Assembly: GCA_050951505.1 (NCBI GenBank)
Contig: JBMNJE010000011.1
Span: 744,001 to 808,000 of the forward strand
From: DUOA01 sp012839095
GTDB lineage: Bacteria > Bacillota > Clostridia > Caldicoprobacterales > DTU083
Reading direction: 5' to 3'
Length of the DNA: 64,000 bases
Of the stretch, positions 42,481 to 51,399 are shown in pieces. Every line of letters starts with the position of its first letter. The stretch's first letter is position 1. The notes under the pieces were generated by a model. It worked only from the letters and a program-made list of their open reading frames with translations, ran no database searches and was not told where the DNA came from. Position numbers and translations under genes: made by a program.

Positions 42481-43221
42481 CTATAAAGCAGCTGCACCAC
42501 CATCAATCGAAATAACAGCGCCATGAATATAGGAAGATTGCTCACTTAGCAGGAAACAAACTACATCTGCCACTTCATGGGGTTGTCCTAATCTGCCCAT
42601 TGGAACTGCTTCGGCCATTTGTTTAATAGCCTTTTTAGGGTACGCCTTTACCATCGGTGTTTCATTAGTCCCTGGAGCAATCGCATTAATTCTGATATTT
42701 TCCCTTCCATACTCTCCGGCTATGGTTTTTGTCAGTCCAATAACAGCATGTTTTGTTGCGGAATATGCACCCAAGGTAGGTATTCCAACCAAACCGCCCA
42801 GAGATGCTGTATTTACAATTACTCCGCCTCCGGTTTTGAGCATTTCACTAATTACAAACTTTAGCCCATAGAATACACCATTAAGATTTACATCAACAAT
42901 ATTATTAAATTCTTCTACAGAACATTCAATGGTGCGAACTCCGGAACCAGAAACTCCTGCATTGTTAAAAAATAAATCTATTTTTCCAAAAGAGTCAATT
43001 GTTTTGGCAACATATTTTTTTACATCCTCTACTTTACTAACATCTGCTTGTACAAAAATTGCATTACAGCCTAGCTCCTTACATAGACGAACAGTTTCTT
43101 CGCCGTTTTCTCTGGATATGTCTACTACTGTAATATTTGTTCCTTTTTTTGCTAACTTCAATGCCACTTCTCTTCCAAACCCGCTGCCTCCGCCTGTAAT
43201 AATAGCTGTTTTCTTTTGCAT
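42481..43221 (-). CDS. FabG-like short-chain dehydrogenase
   Basis: A 246-residue classical SDR. Nucleotide loop TGGGSGFGREVALKLAKKG, acidic Asp in VVDISREN (favouring NAD over NADP), NNAGVSGSG, catalytic Ser in NTASLGGLVG, Tyr/Lys in GAYSATKHAV, and the C-terminal IHGAVISIDGGAAAL typical of 3-oxoacyl-reductase/alcohol dehydrogenase types. AAGGAG lies 7 bases before the ATG. A terminator separates it from the iron-type alcohol dehydrogenase gene upstream, so it has its own promoter. Substrate unknown; being beside an alcohol dehydrogenase suggests alcohol or ketone metabolism. Confidence 0.88.
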   Translation of the reverse strand: MQKKTAIITGGGSGFGREVALKLAKKGTNITVVDISRENGEETVRLCKELGCNAIFVQADVSKVEDVKKYVAKTIDSFGKIDLFFNNAGVSGSGVRTIECSVEEFNNIVDVNLNGVFYGLKFVISEMLKTGGGVIVNTASLGGLVGIPTLGAYSATKHAVIGLTKTIAGEYGRENIRINAIAPGTNETPMVKAYPKKAIKQMAEAVPMGRLGQPHEVADVVCFLLSEQSSYIHGAVISIDGGAAAL

Positions 43222-43282
43222 ATAAGCACTCCTTAAAAATTATCAGATCAAGATAATATACCCATAAAAGCTTTATTAAAAT

Positions 43283-43320
43283 AAAAAAACCTCGGTATGC
43301 TCATCGAAAACATAGCGAGG
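43283..43320 (-). terminator. Terminator of the alcohol dehydrogenase gene
   Basis: On the minus strand CCTCG-C-TATG pairs with CATA-C-CGAGG, directly followed by a run of seven T. Confidence 0.85.
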
Positions 43321-43341
43321 AGTAAAACATTTAGCAAATAG

Positions 43342-44442
43342 TTAATTTTTGAGCAGACTCTTACTATAAATACGTATGATATCTTCAAGTCCTGCTTCTT
43401 CCGGATGATTTTTTAACTTATTTTTATTGGCAATAAAGCTCCTGGAATATTCATAAATTTCATCTTCTGTAATATCAATCTTTACATCAATTAAGCAATT
43501 AAAAACGGCCTCCAATTCTGCCAGATGCCTAAATCCCAGAATATTTAACATTCTATCTATCTTTCTTTGCTCCTTAAAGGATTTTAAGAACTCTATAGTT
43601 AAAACACCATTAGCAAGTCCATGGGGCAGCCCTTTGAAATAAGTCAGCGGATATCCCATTCCATGGGGCAGGGAGGTACCGGTATGCGCAATTTGTATCC
43701 CACCCATAACAGAAGCCATCATAACCTTCTCTCTAAACTCCGGACTCAATTCTTTGCCTATTAATTTTTCAAAGCAGTATTTAAATAACTCAAAACCTTT
43801 CTCTCCAAAAACATCTGACATATTAGTGCTATTAGTGTTTAAATATCCTTCAACTAAATGGGTAAAAGCATCGATGGCGGTATTAACAGTAATTTCATAA
43901 GGTAGAGCAAAAGTATATTTGCTATCAATAAAAGCTGCTTTTGGGAATATGCTTTGCCCCAGGTTCTTCTTTGTCTTTTCCTTATTGGAAGTCACTATGC
44001 TGTATTGGGTAACTTCTGAACCCGTACCTGAAGTTGTTGGCACAGCCACTACTGGAATACTATCCAGCTTTCCTGCACTAAATATATTATCTTTATGTAT
44101 TTCCGGATTTTTTATGAATACAGCAATAGCTTTCGCGGCATCCATAGGCGATCCGCCGCCGATACCTATAATAAAATCCACATTATTGCTCTTTCCTATC
44201 TCGCTTCCTTTTTCTATGGTCTCTAAAGACGGATTCTCCTCTACCTCATCAAAAAGTAAGTGTTCTACTCCGGTCTGGGAAAGTGCTTTCTTAACATCAT
44301 CATATGATCCATTCTTTTTTGCGGAGCTTCTTCCTGTAACAATTAGAGCTTTGCTCCCTATTTTACTGAAAACTTCTTTATTATTTATAATTACATCTTC
44401 ACCAAAATGTATTTCGGTGGGCATATAAAATTTGAACTGCAT
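43342..44442 (-). CDS. Iron-containing alcohol dehydrogenase (group III)
   Basis: A 366-residue NAD(P)-dependent dehydrogenase. The start QFKFYMPTEIHFGED leads into the dinucleotide-binding half with GIGGGSPMDAAKAIA. The metal site is formed by residues of VNTAIDAFTHLVEGYLNTNS and by the His residues of GTSLPHGMGYPLTYFKGLPH, as in FucO/AdhB-type enzymes. Likely substrates are primary alcohols, diols or succinic semialdehyde-like aldehydes; the exact one is not evident. ATG 44442 is the start with family similarity; an AGGAAGG site lies upstream. It lies 102 bases after lysR on the same strand. Confidence 0.9.
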   Translation of the reverse strand: MQFKFYMPTEIHFGEDVIINNKEVFSKIGSKALIVTGRSSAKKNGSYDDVKKALSQTGVEHLLFDEVEENPSLETIEKGSEIGKSNNVDFIIGIGGGSPMDAAKAIAVFIKNPEIHKDNIFSAGKLDSIPVVAVPTTSGTGSEVTQYSIVTSNKEKTKKNLGQSIFPKAAFIDSKYTFALPYEITVNTAIDAFTHLVEGYLNTNSTNMSDVFGEKGFELFKYCFEKLIGKELSPEFREKVMMASVMGGIQIAHTGTSLPHGMGYPLTYFKGLPHGLANGVLTIEFLKSFKEQRKIDRMLNILGFRHLAELEAVFNCLIDVKIDITEDEIYEYSRSFIANKNKLKNHPEEAGLEDIIRIYSKSLLKN

Positions 44443-44544
44443 TAAATTTTCATCCTTCCTTTGTAACAACTATTGCAGGCTTAATAATTCCCCATAGAAT
44501 CCGCTAATAGTAATAACTTTGCCTGTTATCCCGGATGCTCTTCC

Positions 44545-45474
44545 TTATTGTAACTTGCCAACATTAATCCCCTGAAGAATATCTATATGTTTATAGTTAC
44601 TTACAACCTCTAAAAGCGTTTCCATTTCTTCAGTTATCACCTTATTCTTGTGATATACAATACTAAAATATCTGTTCCACTCATTGTCTGTATTTATAAC
44701 AGGGTACATTTTACCACTTTTTATTTCCTCTTCGACCAATCGTATCGAAATTACTGCCAGGAAGTTGTTTTCAATAACAGTTTTCTTAATTGCTGAAGAG
44801 CTGTTGCCCTCAAAAGCTGCTTTTATTTGTATTCCTTTCTCCAGCACATATCTTTCAAACAGCTCCCTGGTTCCACTGCCTTGTTCCCGCATTGCAAACT
44901 TTTTATTCTCCAGGTCCTTTATCTTTACAATTTTTTTATTAGCAAAAGGGTGATTTGCACTGCAGACAAGAACCAGGAAATCATCAACTTCAGGTATAGA
45001 AATCAAATCCGGACTCTTAACCCTTCCTTCTACGATACCAATATCCAATTCAGAATTTAACAGCTTTTCTTCTATTTCTTTTGTATTACCTACATATGCG
45101 TAAATTTCAACATGTGGATTTATTTTTTTGAAGTTTTTAACTACTTCGCCGAGAATACAATTACCTACTGTCATGGTTGCACCAATTCTAATCTTCTCTA
45201 CATAATTCTCCTGCAGCATCATTTCCTCCATGTCATCAAACTGCTTAACCACATTTCTTGCATAGGAAAGAAGCCTTTTGCCCTTTTCTGTGATAAATAA
45301 TTTCTTATTGAGGCGTTCAAACAAAAGTACTCCATAGTGCTGCTCCAATTCTCTGATTGCCTGGCTTACGGTAGGTTGTGAAATGAAAAGTCTTGAGGCA
45401 GCAGTACTCATTTTACCGCAATCTACTACTTCAATAAATATTCTTAAATGTCTTATGGTCATAATATCATCCAC
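44545..45474 (-). CDS. LysR family regulator of the sulfite/sulfur cluster (YeiE-like by context)
   Basis: A 309-residue LysR regulator: N-terminal winged helix MTIRHLRIFIEVVDCGKMST with ASRLFISQPTVSQAIRELE (about 24-42), and a two-lobed ligand domain starting near 90 (KIRIGATMTVGNCIL). Divergent genes encode CoA-disulfide reductase, a sulfite reductase and YeiH. In enterobacteria YeiE is encoded next to yeiH and senses sulfite, so sulfite or a related sulfur signal is a reasonable guess for the ligand. A 19-bp dyad at 45495-45513 in the divergent gap is the probable site, for autoregulation and activation. Confidence 0.85.
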   Translation of the reverse strand: MDDIMTIRHLRIFIEVVDCGKMSTAASRLFISQPTVSQAIRELEQHYGVLLFERLNKKLFITEKGKRLLSYARNVVKQFDDMEEMMLQENYVEKIRIGATMTVGNCILGEVVKNFKKINPHVEIYAYVGNTKEIEEKLLNSELDIGIVEGRVKSPDLISIPEVDDFLVLVCSANHPFANKKIVKIKDLENKKFAMREQGSGTRELFERYVLEKGIQIKAAFEGNSSSAIKKTVIENNFLAVISIRLVEEEIKSGKMYPVINTDNEWNRYFSIVYHKNKVITEEMETLLEVVSNYKHIDILQGINVGKLQ

Positions 45475-45494
45475 TTTTCCAAGATAGTTTCGTT

Positions 45495-45513
45495 TAATAG
45501 GTAATGCCTATTA
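45495..45513. promoter_or_regulatory. LysR-type dyad in the lysR/CoA-disulfide reductase gap
   Basis: TAATAGG-TAATG-CCTATTA has perfect 7-bp arms. It lies 21 bases upstream of lysR and 93 bases upstream of the reductase gene. A near copy (16 of 19 positions) lies at 52503-52521. Confidence 0.7.
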
Positions 45514-45605
45514 CTATTATTAGATAATATCATTTTATTATTAATCAGACAAGTGATATATTTATATTGAGACAGTTGTGAAATATTAGACAAAGAGGTG
45601 TATAT

Positions 45606-47237
45606 ATGAAAGTTCTTATAATTGGAGGTGTGGCTGCCGGTACTAAGGTTGCTGCGAAGCTTAAGCGCGAAAACCGCAACTGTGAGGTTACCATATTAAC
45701 AAAAAGCAAAGATATTTCCTATGCAGGCTGCGGGCTGCCTTACTATGTTGGCAAAGTAATACCGGAACGTACTCAGTTGATTGTGAATACTCCTGAGAAA
45801 TTTTCAAAATTAACCGGAGTTACAGTACAGACTGAAGTCGAAGTCAGAAAAATCAATACAGCTGAAAAAACCGTTGATGCAGTATATCTGAAGTCACAGG
45901 AAAATCTCAAGTATGAGTATGACAAGTTAGTTATAGCCTCTGGAGCTGAAGCAGTTAAGCCGCCAATTGAAGGCATAAATCTGCAAAATGTGTACTATCT
46001 GAGGACCCCGGGTGATGCTGTCGCCATACGCGATGCAGTTGAAGCAGGTGGTATTAAGCGCACAGTTGTAGTCGGCGGCGGTTACATTGGCTTGGAGATT
46101 GCTGAGAATTTAGCTGCACAAGGGGTCAGAATTACTGTTGTTGATATGGCAGAAAATATACTCCCCGGCTTTGATAAGGAATTTGCTGAATATGTTGAAA
46201 ATCATCTGGCAGATCAAGGCATCATGGCTTTTACCAACACAAAACTGGAGGCTATTCTAGGTGAAGAAAAGGTTGAGAAGATTAAAACAGACAGGCGTAC
46301 TTTTAAGGCAGATGCCGTTGTGCTTTGTGTGGGAATCAGGGCTAATACGGATTTTCTTACAGACACCGGCATTGAGCTAATGCCCAACAAAACTATTAAG
46401 GTTAATGAGTATCTGCAAACAAACATTAATGATATCTATGCTGTTGGAGACTGTGCAACTGTGACCAACAGGCTCACAAAAGAGTCTGCCTGGTCCCCTA
46501 TGGGTTCAACTGCCAATATTGCCGGTCGTATTGCTGCTAAAAGCATTGCAGGAACCGCTGCCGGTAAAGGCTATCAGGGAGTTCTGGGAACCGCAATTGT
46601 AAAGCTTCCAAAGCTGAACGCTGCAAAAACAGGACTAACAGAAGCTGATGCTGCAAAGGCAGGATACAATGCTGTAAGCGTAGTTACTGTTGTAGACGAT
46701 AAAGCTCACTACTATCCCGGTGCTTCAAACTTTATAGTTAAGATGACGGCCGACAGGGAAAGCAAAAAACTGCTGGGTCTACAGGTACTGGGCCAAGGTG
46801 CTGTAGATAAGATGGTTGATATTGCGGTAACAGCCATAACTATGGGAGCTACTCTGGAGGATGTCGAAAATATGGATTTAGCTTATGCTCCGCCTTTTTC
46901 AACAGCAATACATCCATTTTCCCATACAGTCAATGTATTGCTAAACAAAATCAGAGGCGAGATTGAGAGTATTTCTCCTACTGCTTATGCAAACGGTGAA
47001 GCAAAGGATTATAAAGTAATCGATTCTTCTATTAGTCCAAGCATTGATGGAGCTCAATATATAGATCTCACAGAAGTTAATGGTGAACTTGATGAATTTG
47101 CCAAGGATGAAAAACTTCTTTTAGTCTGTACTAAAGGGAAAAGAGCTTATATGCTGCAAAATCGGTTAAAACATTACGGTTACACTAATACACTGGTTCT
47201 TGAAGGTGGTACCACCTTTAATGAACTTGAAATATAA
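45606..47237 (+). CDS. CoA-disulfide reductase/persulfide reductase with C-terminal rhodanese domain
   Basis: An FAD- and NAD(P)H-dependent reductase of 543 residues. It begins KVLIIGGVAAGTKVAAKLKR (FAD site); the single redox Cys is Cys42 in SYAGCGLPYY, the mark of CoA-disulfide reductases. A second dinucleotide site is VVVGGGYIGLEIAENLA, and YAVGDCATV is the C-terminal FAD motif. The last 90 residues are a rhodanese domain with active Cys508 in VCTKGKR. Such fusions reduce persulfides or polysulfide of CoA and are seen in sulfur-reducing organisms. It is followed by sulfite reductase and yeiH, and is preceded by the LysR dyad. AGAGGTG stands before the ATG. Confidence 0.9.
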   Translation: MKVLIIGGVAAGTKVAAKLKRENRNCEVTILTKSKDISYAGCGLPYYVGKVIPERTQLIVNTPEKFSKLTGVTVQTEVEVRKINTAEKTVDAVYLKSQENLKYEYDKLVIASGAEAVKPPIEGINLQNVYYLRTPGDAVAIRDAVEAGGIKRTVVVGGGYIGLEIAENLAAQGVRITVVDMAENILPGFDKEFAEYVENHLADQGIMAFTNTKLEAILGEEKVEKIKTDRRTFKADAVVLCVGIRANTDFLTDTGIELMPNKTIKVNEYLQTNINDIYAVGDCATVTNRLTKESAWSPMGSTANIAGRIAAKSIAGTAAGKGYQGVLGTAIVKLPKLNAAKTGLTEADAAKAGYNAVSVVTVVDDKAHYYPGASNFIVKMTADRESKKLLGLQVLGQGAVDKMVDIAVTAITMGATLEDVENMDLAYAPPFSTAIHPFSHTVNVLLNKIRGEIESISPTAYANGEAKDYKVIDSSISPSIDGAQYIDLTEVNGELDEFAKDEKLLLVCTKGKRAYMLQNRLKHYGYTNTLVLEGGTTFNELEI

Positions 47238-47272
47238 CAATCAAAATATTTATAAAATGGAGGATATTAATT

Positions 47273-48226
47273 ATGCCAACTTTAACTGTAAGTCCGGAAG
47301 ATGTAAAAAGAGTAAAAGCATTGGGCTTTCTGGTCAACAAAGGAACTGATAACTTCTCAGGAAGAATTATTACAGTAAACGGAAAAATAACAGCAGCTCA
47401 AAATAAGTGTATAGCAGAGGCAGCTGAACTGTTCGGTAATGGTATAGTAACTTTCACTTCCAGGTTAACTATAGAAGTTCAGGGAATTCCTTATGAAAAG
47501 ATTGAGGATTTCAGAGCATATCTTGCAAAGGAAGGTCTTGAAACCGGTGGTACCGGTTCAAAGGTACGTCCTGTTGTATCATGCAAAGGCACTACATGTC
47601 AGTACGGCCTGATAGATACTTTTGGACTTTCCGAAGAGATTCATGAAAGATTTTACAATGGATATGCGGATGTAAAACTTCCTCACAAATTCAAAATTGC
47701 TGTGGGAGGCTGCCCGAATAGCTGTGTAAAACCTGATTTAAACGACTTAGGAATAGTAGGACAAATGATACCTATTTATGATGAGGATCTATGTAATGGA
47801 TGCAGGAGATGTTTTGTGGAAGAGGCTTGCCCGATAGGCGTAGCTAAAGTTGTAGACGGCATTCTCGAAATAAATGAAGATGAATGCAACAACTGTGGAC
47901 GCTGTATTGGTAAATGCCACTTTGATGCTATTGAAGACGGCCAGATGGGCTATAAGATATACTTGGGCGGAATGTGGGGAAAACGGGTTGCTCATGGAAT
48001 ACCCATTCGTAAAATCTTTACCAGTAAAGAAGAAGCTCTGGACGTAGTAGAAAAGGCTGTTCTTCTATACAGGGAACAGGGAAAAACCGGAGAACGTTTT
48101 GCACAAACAATTAAAAGAATAGGCTTTGAAGATGTGGAAGCTCAGTTATTATCAGATGACCTGATGGACAGAAAACAGGAAATTCTGGACGCACAGCTTC
48201 ACCTTGCAGGAGGAGCTACCTGTTAG
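47273..48226 (+). CDS. AsrC-like siroheme sulfite reductase subunit
   Basis: A 317-residue nitrite/sulfite reductase-type protein. The siroheme-[4Fe-4S] Cys residues are C104 and C109 (SCKGTTCQYG) and C147 and C151 (GGCPNSC). Two ferredoxin clusters are inserted after them: C174, C177, C180 and C186, then C205, C208, C211 and C215. This is the layout of AsrC, the catalytic part of anaerobic sulfite reductase (sulfite to sulfide). The AsrA and AsrB electron-input subunits are not in the window, so electrons may come from ferredoxin or from the neighbouring flavoprotein (inference). It starts 35 bases after the reductase gene with a GGAGG site, so they form an operon. Confidence 0.85.
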   Translation: MPTLTVSPEDVKRVKALGFLVNKGTDNFSGRIITVNGKITAAQNKCIAEAAELFGNGIVTFTSRLTIEVQGIPYEKIEDFRAYLAKEGLETGGTGSKVRPVVSCKGTTCQYGLIDTFGLSEEIHERFYNGYADVKLPHKFKIAVGGCPNSCVKPDLNDLGIVGQMIPIYDEDLCNGCRRCFVEEACPIGVAKVVDGILEINEDECNNCGRCIGKCHFDAIEDGQMGYKIYLGGMWGKRVAHGIPIRKIFTSKEEALDVVEKAVLLYREQGKTGERFAQTIKRIGFEDVEAQLLSDDLMDRKQEILDAQLHLAGGATC

Positions 48227-48265
48227 TTTATTCTTTAATTGAATTTTATATTTCTGGTATCTAGA

Positions 48266-48333
48266 ATCCTGTCAGTAATGCTCAGGAAGAAAGCTTTCAA
48301 TGCCTCCTTCCTGAGCACTGACATTATCAGGAT
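48266..48333 (+). other. Long hairpin between asrC-like gene and yeiH
   Basis: Nested arms ATCCTG/CAGGAT, GTCAG/CTGAC and TGCTCAGGAAG/CTTCCTGAGCA fold into one structure of about 22 pairs over 68 bases. No T-run follows at once (a T-rich stretch begins 17 bases later), so it could be an attenuator, an mRNA stabiliser or a partial terminator. Confidence 0.6.
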
Positions 48334-48414
48334 ATTTCCCTCCAATATACTTTATTTTTTTGAAAACCTTTGTTAGTTAAATAACAAACAATCTTACTGC
48401 TATGAAAGGGACTT

Positions 48415-49494
48415 ATGATGATGAGCAAAAATATTAGTACAAAATCACCTACGGTTTTAAACCTAAATAAATACTTTGCTGTTGCTGTATGTATTGTTAT
48501 TGCCATTGCGGCAACCTGCCTGGGAAAAGTGCAAAAGTTTGTTGGCGCACCCATGATTGGCCTGTTTATAAGCATCGCTATTGTTAATTTGCTGCCTGCT
48601 ATAAATAAGGATTTCAAAGCAGGTACTAGCTTTGTAGGAAAAAAGTTCTTAAGTCTTGGTATTATACTGGCTGGTGCCACCTTAAATTTTAAAGAAATCT
48701 TAGGCTACGGCGGAAAGGCCCTTCCCCTTGTTGTTGTCAATATAATCATTGCCTTCAGTGTTGCGTATCTCATTGGAAGAAAGCTGCAGGTATCTGTAAA
48801 TACCAGTACTTTAGTGGGCGGAGGTACATCTATTTGCGGTGGTACTGCTATTGCTACCCTGGCATCTATAATCAAGGCAAAAGAAACTGAAATTGCTTAT
48901 GCCATGACAGCAATTTTCTTATTTGATATATTCGGAGCCCTGGCTTACCCATATTTGGCAACCTTCCTTGGATTAACCCCGAATCAATTCGGATTTCTTG
49001 CCGGTACTGCAATTAACGACACATCAAGTGTTGCAGCGGCAGAAGCTACCTATAATGTATTGAACAATATTGATCTTAACTTAGCAATAACAGTCAAGCT
49101 TACAAGAATTACAATGCTTATTGCAGTGGCAGTATTTTTTACTATCGTCACATTCAGAAAAGAAACCAAAGTGAATAATTCCGGTACTGCACAAAAGTTG
49201 TCTGTCGGCCAAACCGTAATTAATGTGTTTCCATGGTTTATACTTATATTTATTTTCATGGCAGTCCTAAATACCTTAGGAGCTTTTCAAAATATAGACG
49301 GCGCACCAAGCTTCTTCAAAAATGGCTACAAATTCTTAAATACCACTGCCTTAGCCGGTGTTGGCTTTAAAATACGGTTCAAAGATCTGATTACAAAAGG
49401 AATTAAGCCTATTATACTCGGCGGTTGCACCTGGCTTGCCATTTTTGCTTCATCGTTTTTATTTATCAGCCTTTTTGCCTCATTTTTAGGCTGA
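48415..49494 (+). CDS. yeiH: YeiH family (UPF0324) membrane protein, putative sulfate/sulfite-linked exporter
   Basis: A 359-residue membrane protein with about ten helices. Family features: GAPMIGLFISIAIVNLLP early on, LSLGIILAGATLNFKEIL, VGGGTSICGGTAIATLASII, TAINDTSSVAAAEATYN and LAGVGFKIRFKDLI. Family members (YeiH, TauZ) are proposed sulfate exporters, sometimes tied to sulfite. The start is one of three consecutive in-frame ATGs (48415, 48418 or so) after AAAGGG. It probably belongs to the same regulon as the sulfite reductase operon, separated by a strong hairpin, and ends at a bidirectional terminator shared with the convergent ABC importer. Confidence 0.9.
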   Translation: MMMSKNISTKSPTVLNLNKYFAVAVCIVIAIAATCLGKVQKFVGAPMIGLFISIAIVNLLPAINKDFKAGTSFVGKKFLSLGIILAGATLNFKEILGYGGKALPLVVVNIIIAFSVAYLIGRKLQVSVNTSTLVGGGTSICGGTAIATLASIIKAKETEIAYAMTAIFLFDIFGALAYPYLATFLGLTPNQFGFLAGTAINDTSSVAAAEATYNVLNNIDLNLAITVKLTRITMLIAVAVFFTIVTFRKETKVNNSGTAQKLSVGQTVINVFPWFILIFIFMAVLNTLGAFQNIDGAPSFFKNGYKFLNTTALAGVGFKIRFKDLITKGIKPIILGGCTWLAIFASSFLFISLFASFLG

Positions 49495-49502
49495 TTAACT
49501 AG

Positions 49503-49567
49503 AAAAAGGCTTTCATTACTTTCGGTTATTGTATCGGCTTTGATTTCGAAGTAATGAAAGCCTTTTT
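49503..49567. terminator. Bidirectional terminator between yeiH and the ABC importer
   Basis: GGCTTTCATTACTT (49508-49521) pairs perfectly with AAGTAATGAAAGCC (49549-49562). AAAAA precedes and TTTTT follows, so both convergent transcripts can end here. Confidence 0.9.
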
Positions 49568-49595
49568 ATTTCATATTTTATATGGAACTGATATT

Positions 49596-50363
49596 CTATC
49601 TTAAACAGAACACATACTGCCTCTTTGCTTCATCACCTGCTGCCACCTGTGCAGATAAAATGTTAAACACTCTGTCAATCTCTCTGCTCTTAAATACAGT
49701 TTGTGGTGTATCGTATATGGCGATCTCTCCTTTTTCCATTAAACAAATCTTATCCGAATAGGAAAGCGCATTGCCTAAATCATGAAGCACCATAACTATG
49801 GTTTTGCCCATCTGTTTCAGCTTTTTTATTATTTCCAAAATCTCAAGCTGATGATTAATATCCAGATAAGTAGTTGGTTCATCTAAAAATATAATATCTG
49901 TATTCTGCGCTAAAACCATTGCAAGATAGACCTTTTGACGCTCTCCGCCGGAAAGCTCCTTAACATTTTTATTGATATATTTCTCCAGATTCATATTCTC
50001 AATGGCTTTTTCAACAATTTCTTTGTCCTGTCTCTGTGGAGTACGTGAAAATCCCAGATAGGGGTATCTGCCGTGCATCACCAAATTATAAACAGTTATG
50101 TCCGGCACGCTTCTAAGCTGTGGCAAAAAGGAAATTTTCTTTGCAAGTTCCTTATTGGTAAAACCAGTAATGTCTTTGCCGCCTATCTTAATTTCCCCAC
50201 GTAAGGGTTTTAACAAATTTGATGCTGTTCTTAATAAGGTAGTTTTTCCGCAGCCGTTTTTTCCAATAATAGCATTAATACTGCCTTCTTCGATAGCAAT
50301 ATTAATGTTCTTTATGATTTCTATTTTATTATATCCTGAAGATACATTTATTAATTCAATCAT
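49596..50363 (-). CDS. Iron/cobalamin-type ABC importer, ATPase subunit
   Basis: A 255-residue ATPase of the FecE/BtuD/FhuC type. Walker A is GKNGCGKTTLLRT, the Q-loop SFLPQLRSVP, signature LSGGERQKVYLA, Walker B IIFLDEPTTYLD, and the switch His in VLHDLGNAL. It powers uptake of an iron-siderophore, haem, cobalamin or molybdate/tungstate-type ligand. It overlaps the permease gene by 8 bases and is the third gene of the operon. Its convergent neighbour is yeiH. Confidence 0.92.
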   Translation of the reverse strand: MIELINVSSGYNKIEIIKNINIAIEEGSINAIIGKNGCGKTTLLRTASNLLKPLRGEIKIGGKDITGFTNKELAKKISFLPQLRSVPDITVYNLVMHGRYPYLGFSRTPQRQDKEIVEKAIENMNLEKYINKNVKELSGGERQKVYLAMVLAQNTDIIFLDEPTTYLDINHQLEILEIIKKLKQMGKTIVMVLHDLGNALSYSDKICLMEKGEIAIYDTPQTVFKSREIDRVFNILSAQVAAGDEAKRQYVFCLR

Positions 50364-51399
50364 ATAGCTGACCTCTCCTGCGCTTTATTAGCAGATAAAT
50401 AAAGAATGGACCTCCCAGGAATGACATAATAATTCCAACAGGGATTTCATAAGGCGCAAACAGTACCCGTGCCAGCAGGTCACACAGCAAAGTAAAAATG
50501 CTCCCTATGAGTGCCGACACTGGAAGCAGTATCCTATTATCATGCCCCACTAAAAATCTTGATGCATGAGGAACAATCAGGCCAACAAATCCTATCAGGC
50601 CCGCAAAACTTATGGCGCTTCCTGCCAATACAGCGGCGATAGTTAAACTGAAGAAACGAATACTAACTACATCTAAACCTAAAGACCTGGCACTTTCATC
50701 TCCTAAAGCCAGGACATTCATATCATAACTTAGAATTAAGGCAATAATGAAGGCAAAAATAATAAGTAAACCGGCAAAGGCAACCCTATCCATTGTAACG
50801 CCGGAAAAACCACCAATAATAAATGCAGCGCGAGCTATCAATGTATCTGGCTTCAGAGTTAATATTGTATCAGTTATCGCTCCTATAAAGCTGGAAACAG
50901 CAACACCGGATAAAACAATTGCCATCCTGGATGCGCCTGTTTTTTTAGCAATGAAATAAACCAGGAATACAGCCAGAATTGCACCAGCGAAAGCAGCTAT
51001 AGTTGATAAATAGATGCTTGTTGGAAAAAATGCCGCTGTTAATACGAAAAACAATCCTGCTCCGGAATTCACACCAATAATACTGGGGCTTGCCAGAGAA
51101 TTGTTAAGTACCGACTGCAGTATTGCCCCCGATACAGACAGAGCACAGCCTACCAGAACTGCTGCTGCTGTTCTGGGTATTCTTACATAACTAATAATTC
51201 TGTAGATGTCAGAGCTATGATCTCTCTGCATCATTGCTGAGATAATTGCAGATAAAGATATTTTTGCAGAGCCTATACTTATGCTCAAAAATACTCCAAC
51301 CAACAGTATAATTGTAAGAAAAGCTATAACGGTGACGTTATAGCTTTTGCTGTTTTTACTCAAATTCACCCGGGAATAATATTTTTGCAATATACTCAT
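50356..51399 (-). CDS. FecCD/BtuC-type ABC importer permease
   Basis: A 347-residue permease with about ten helices. Signatures: IVRIP-like YVRIPRTAAAVLVGCALSVS, GAILQSVLNNSLASPSIIGV, FVGLIVPHASRFLVGHDNR and the final EIPVGIIMSFLGGPFFIYLL, all typical of BtuC/FecCD permeases. ATG 51399 has GGGGAG at 7 bases, and the gene overlaps the binding-protein gene by 44 bases. It works as a dimer with the ATPase encoded just downstream. Confidence 0.92.
   Translation of the reverse strand: MSILQKYYSRVNLSKNSKSYNVTVIAFLTIILLVGVFLSISIGSAKISLSAIISAMMQRDHSSDIYRIISYVRIPRTAAAVLVGCALSVSGAILQSVLNNSLASPSIIGVNSGAGLFFVLTAAFFPTSIYLSTIAAFAGAILAVFLVYFIAKKTGASRMAIVLSGVAVSSFIGAITDTILTLKPDTLIARAAFIIGGFSGVTMDRVAFAGLLIIFAFIIALILSYDMNVLALGDESARSLGLDVVSIRFFSLTIAAVLAGSAISFAGLIGFVGLIVPHASRFLVGHDNRILLPVSALIGSIFTLLCDLLARVLFAPYEIPVGIIMSFLGGPFFIYLLIKRRRGQLYD

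Noticed and set aside
43919..44428. 169-residue plus-strand open frame opposite the alcohol dehydrogenase
   Set aside because: Antisense shadow; the opposite strand has full enzyme motifs.
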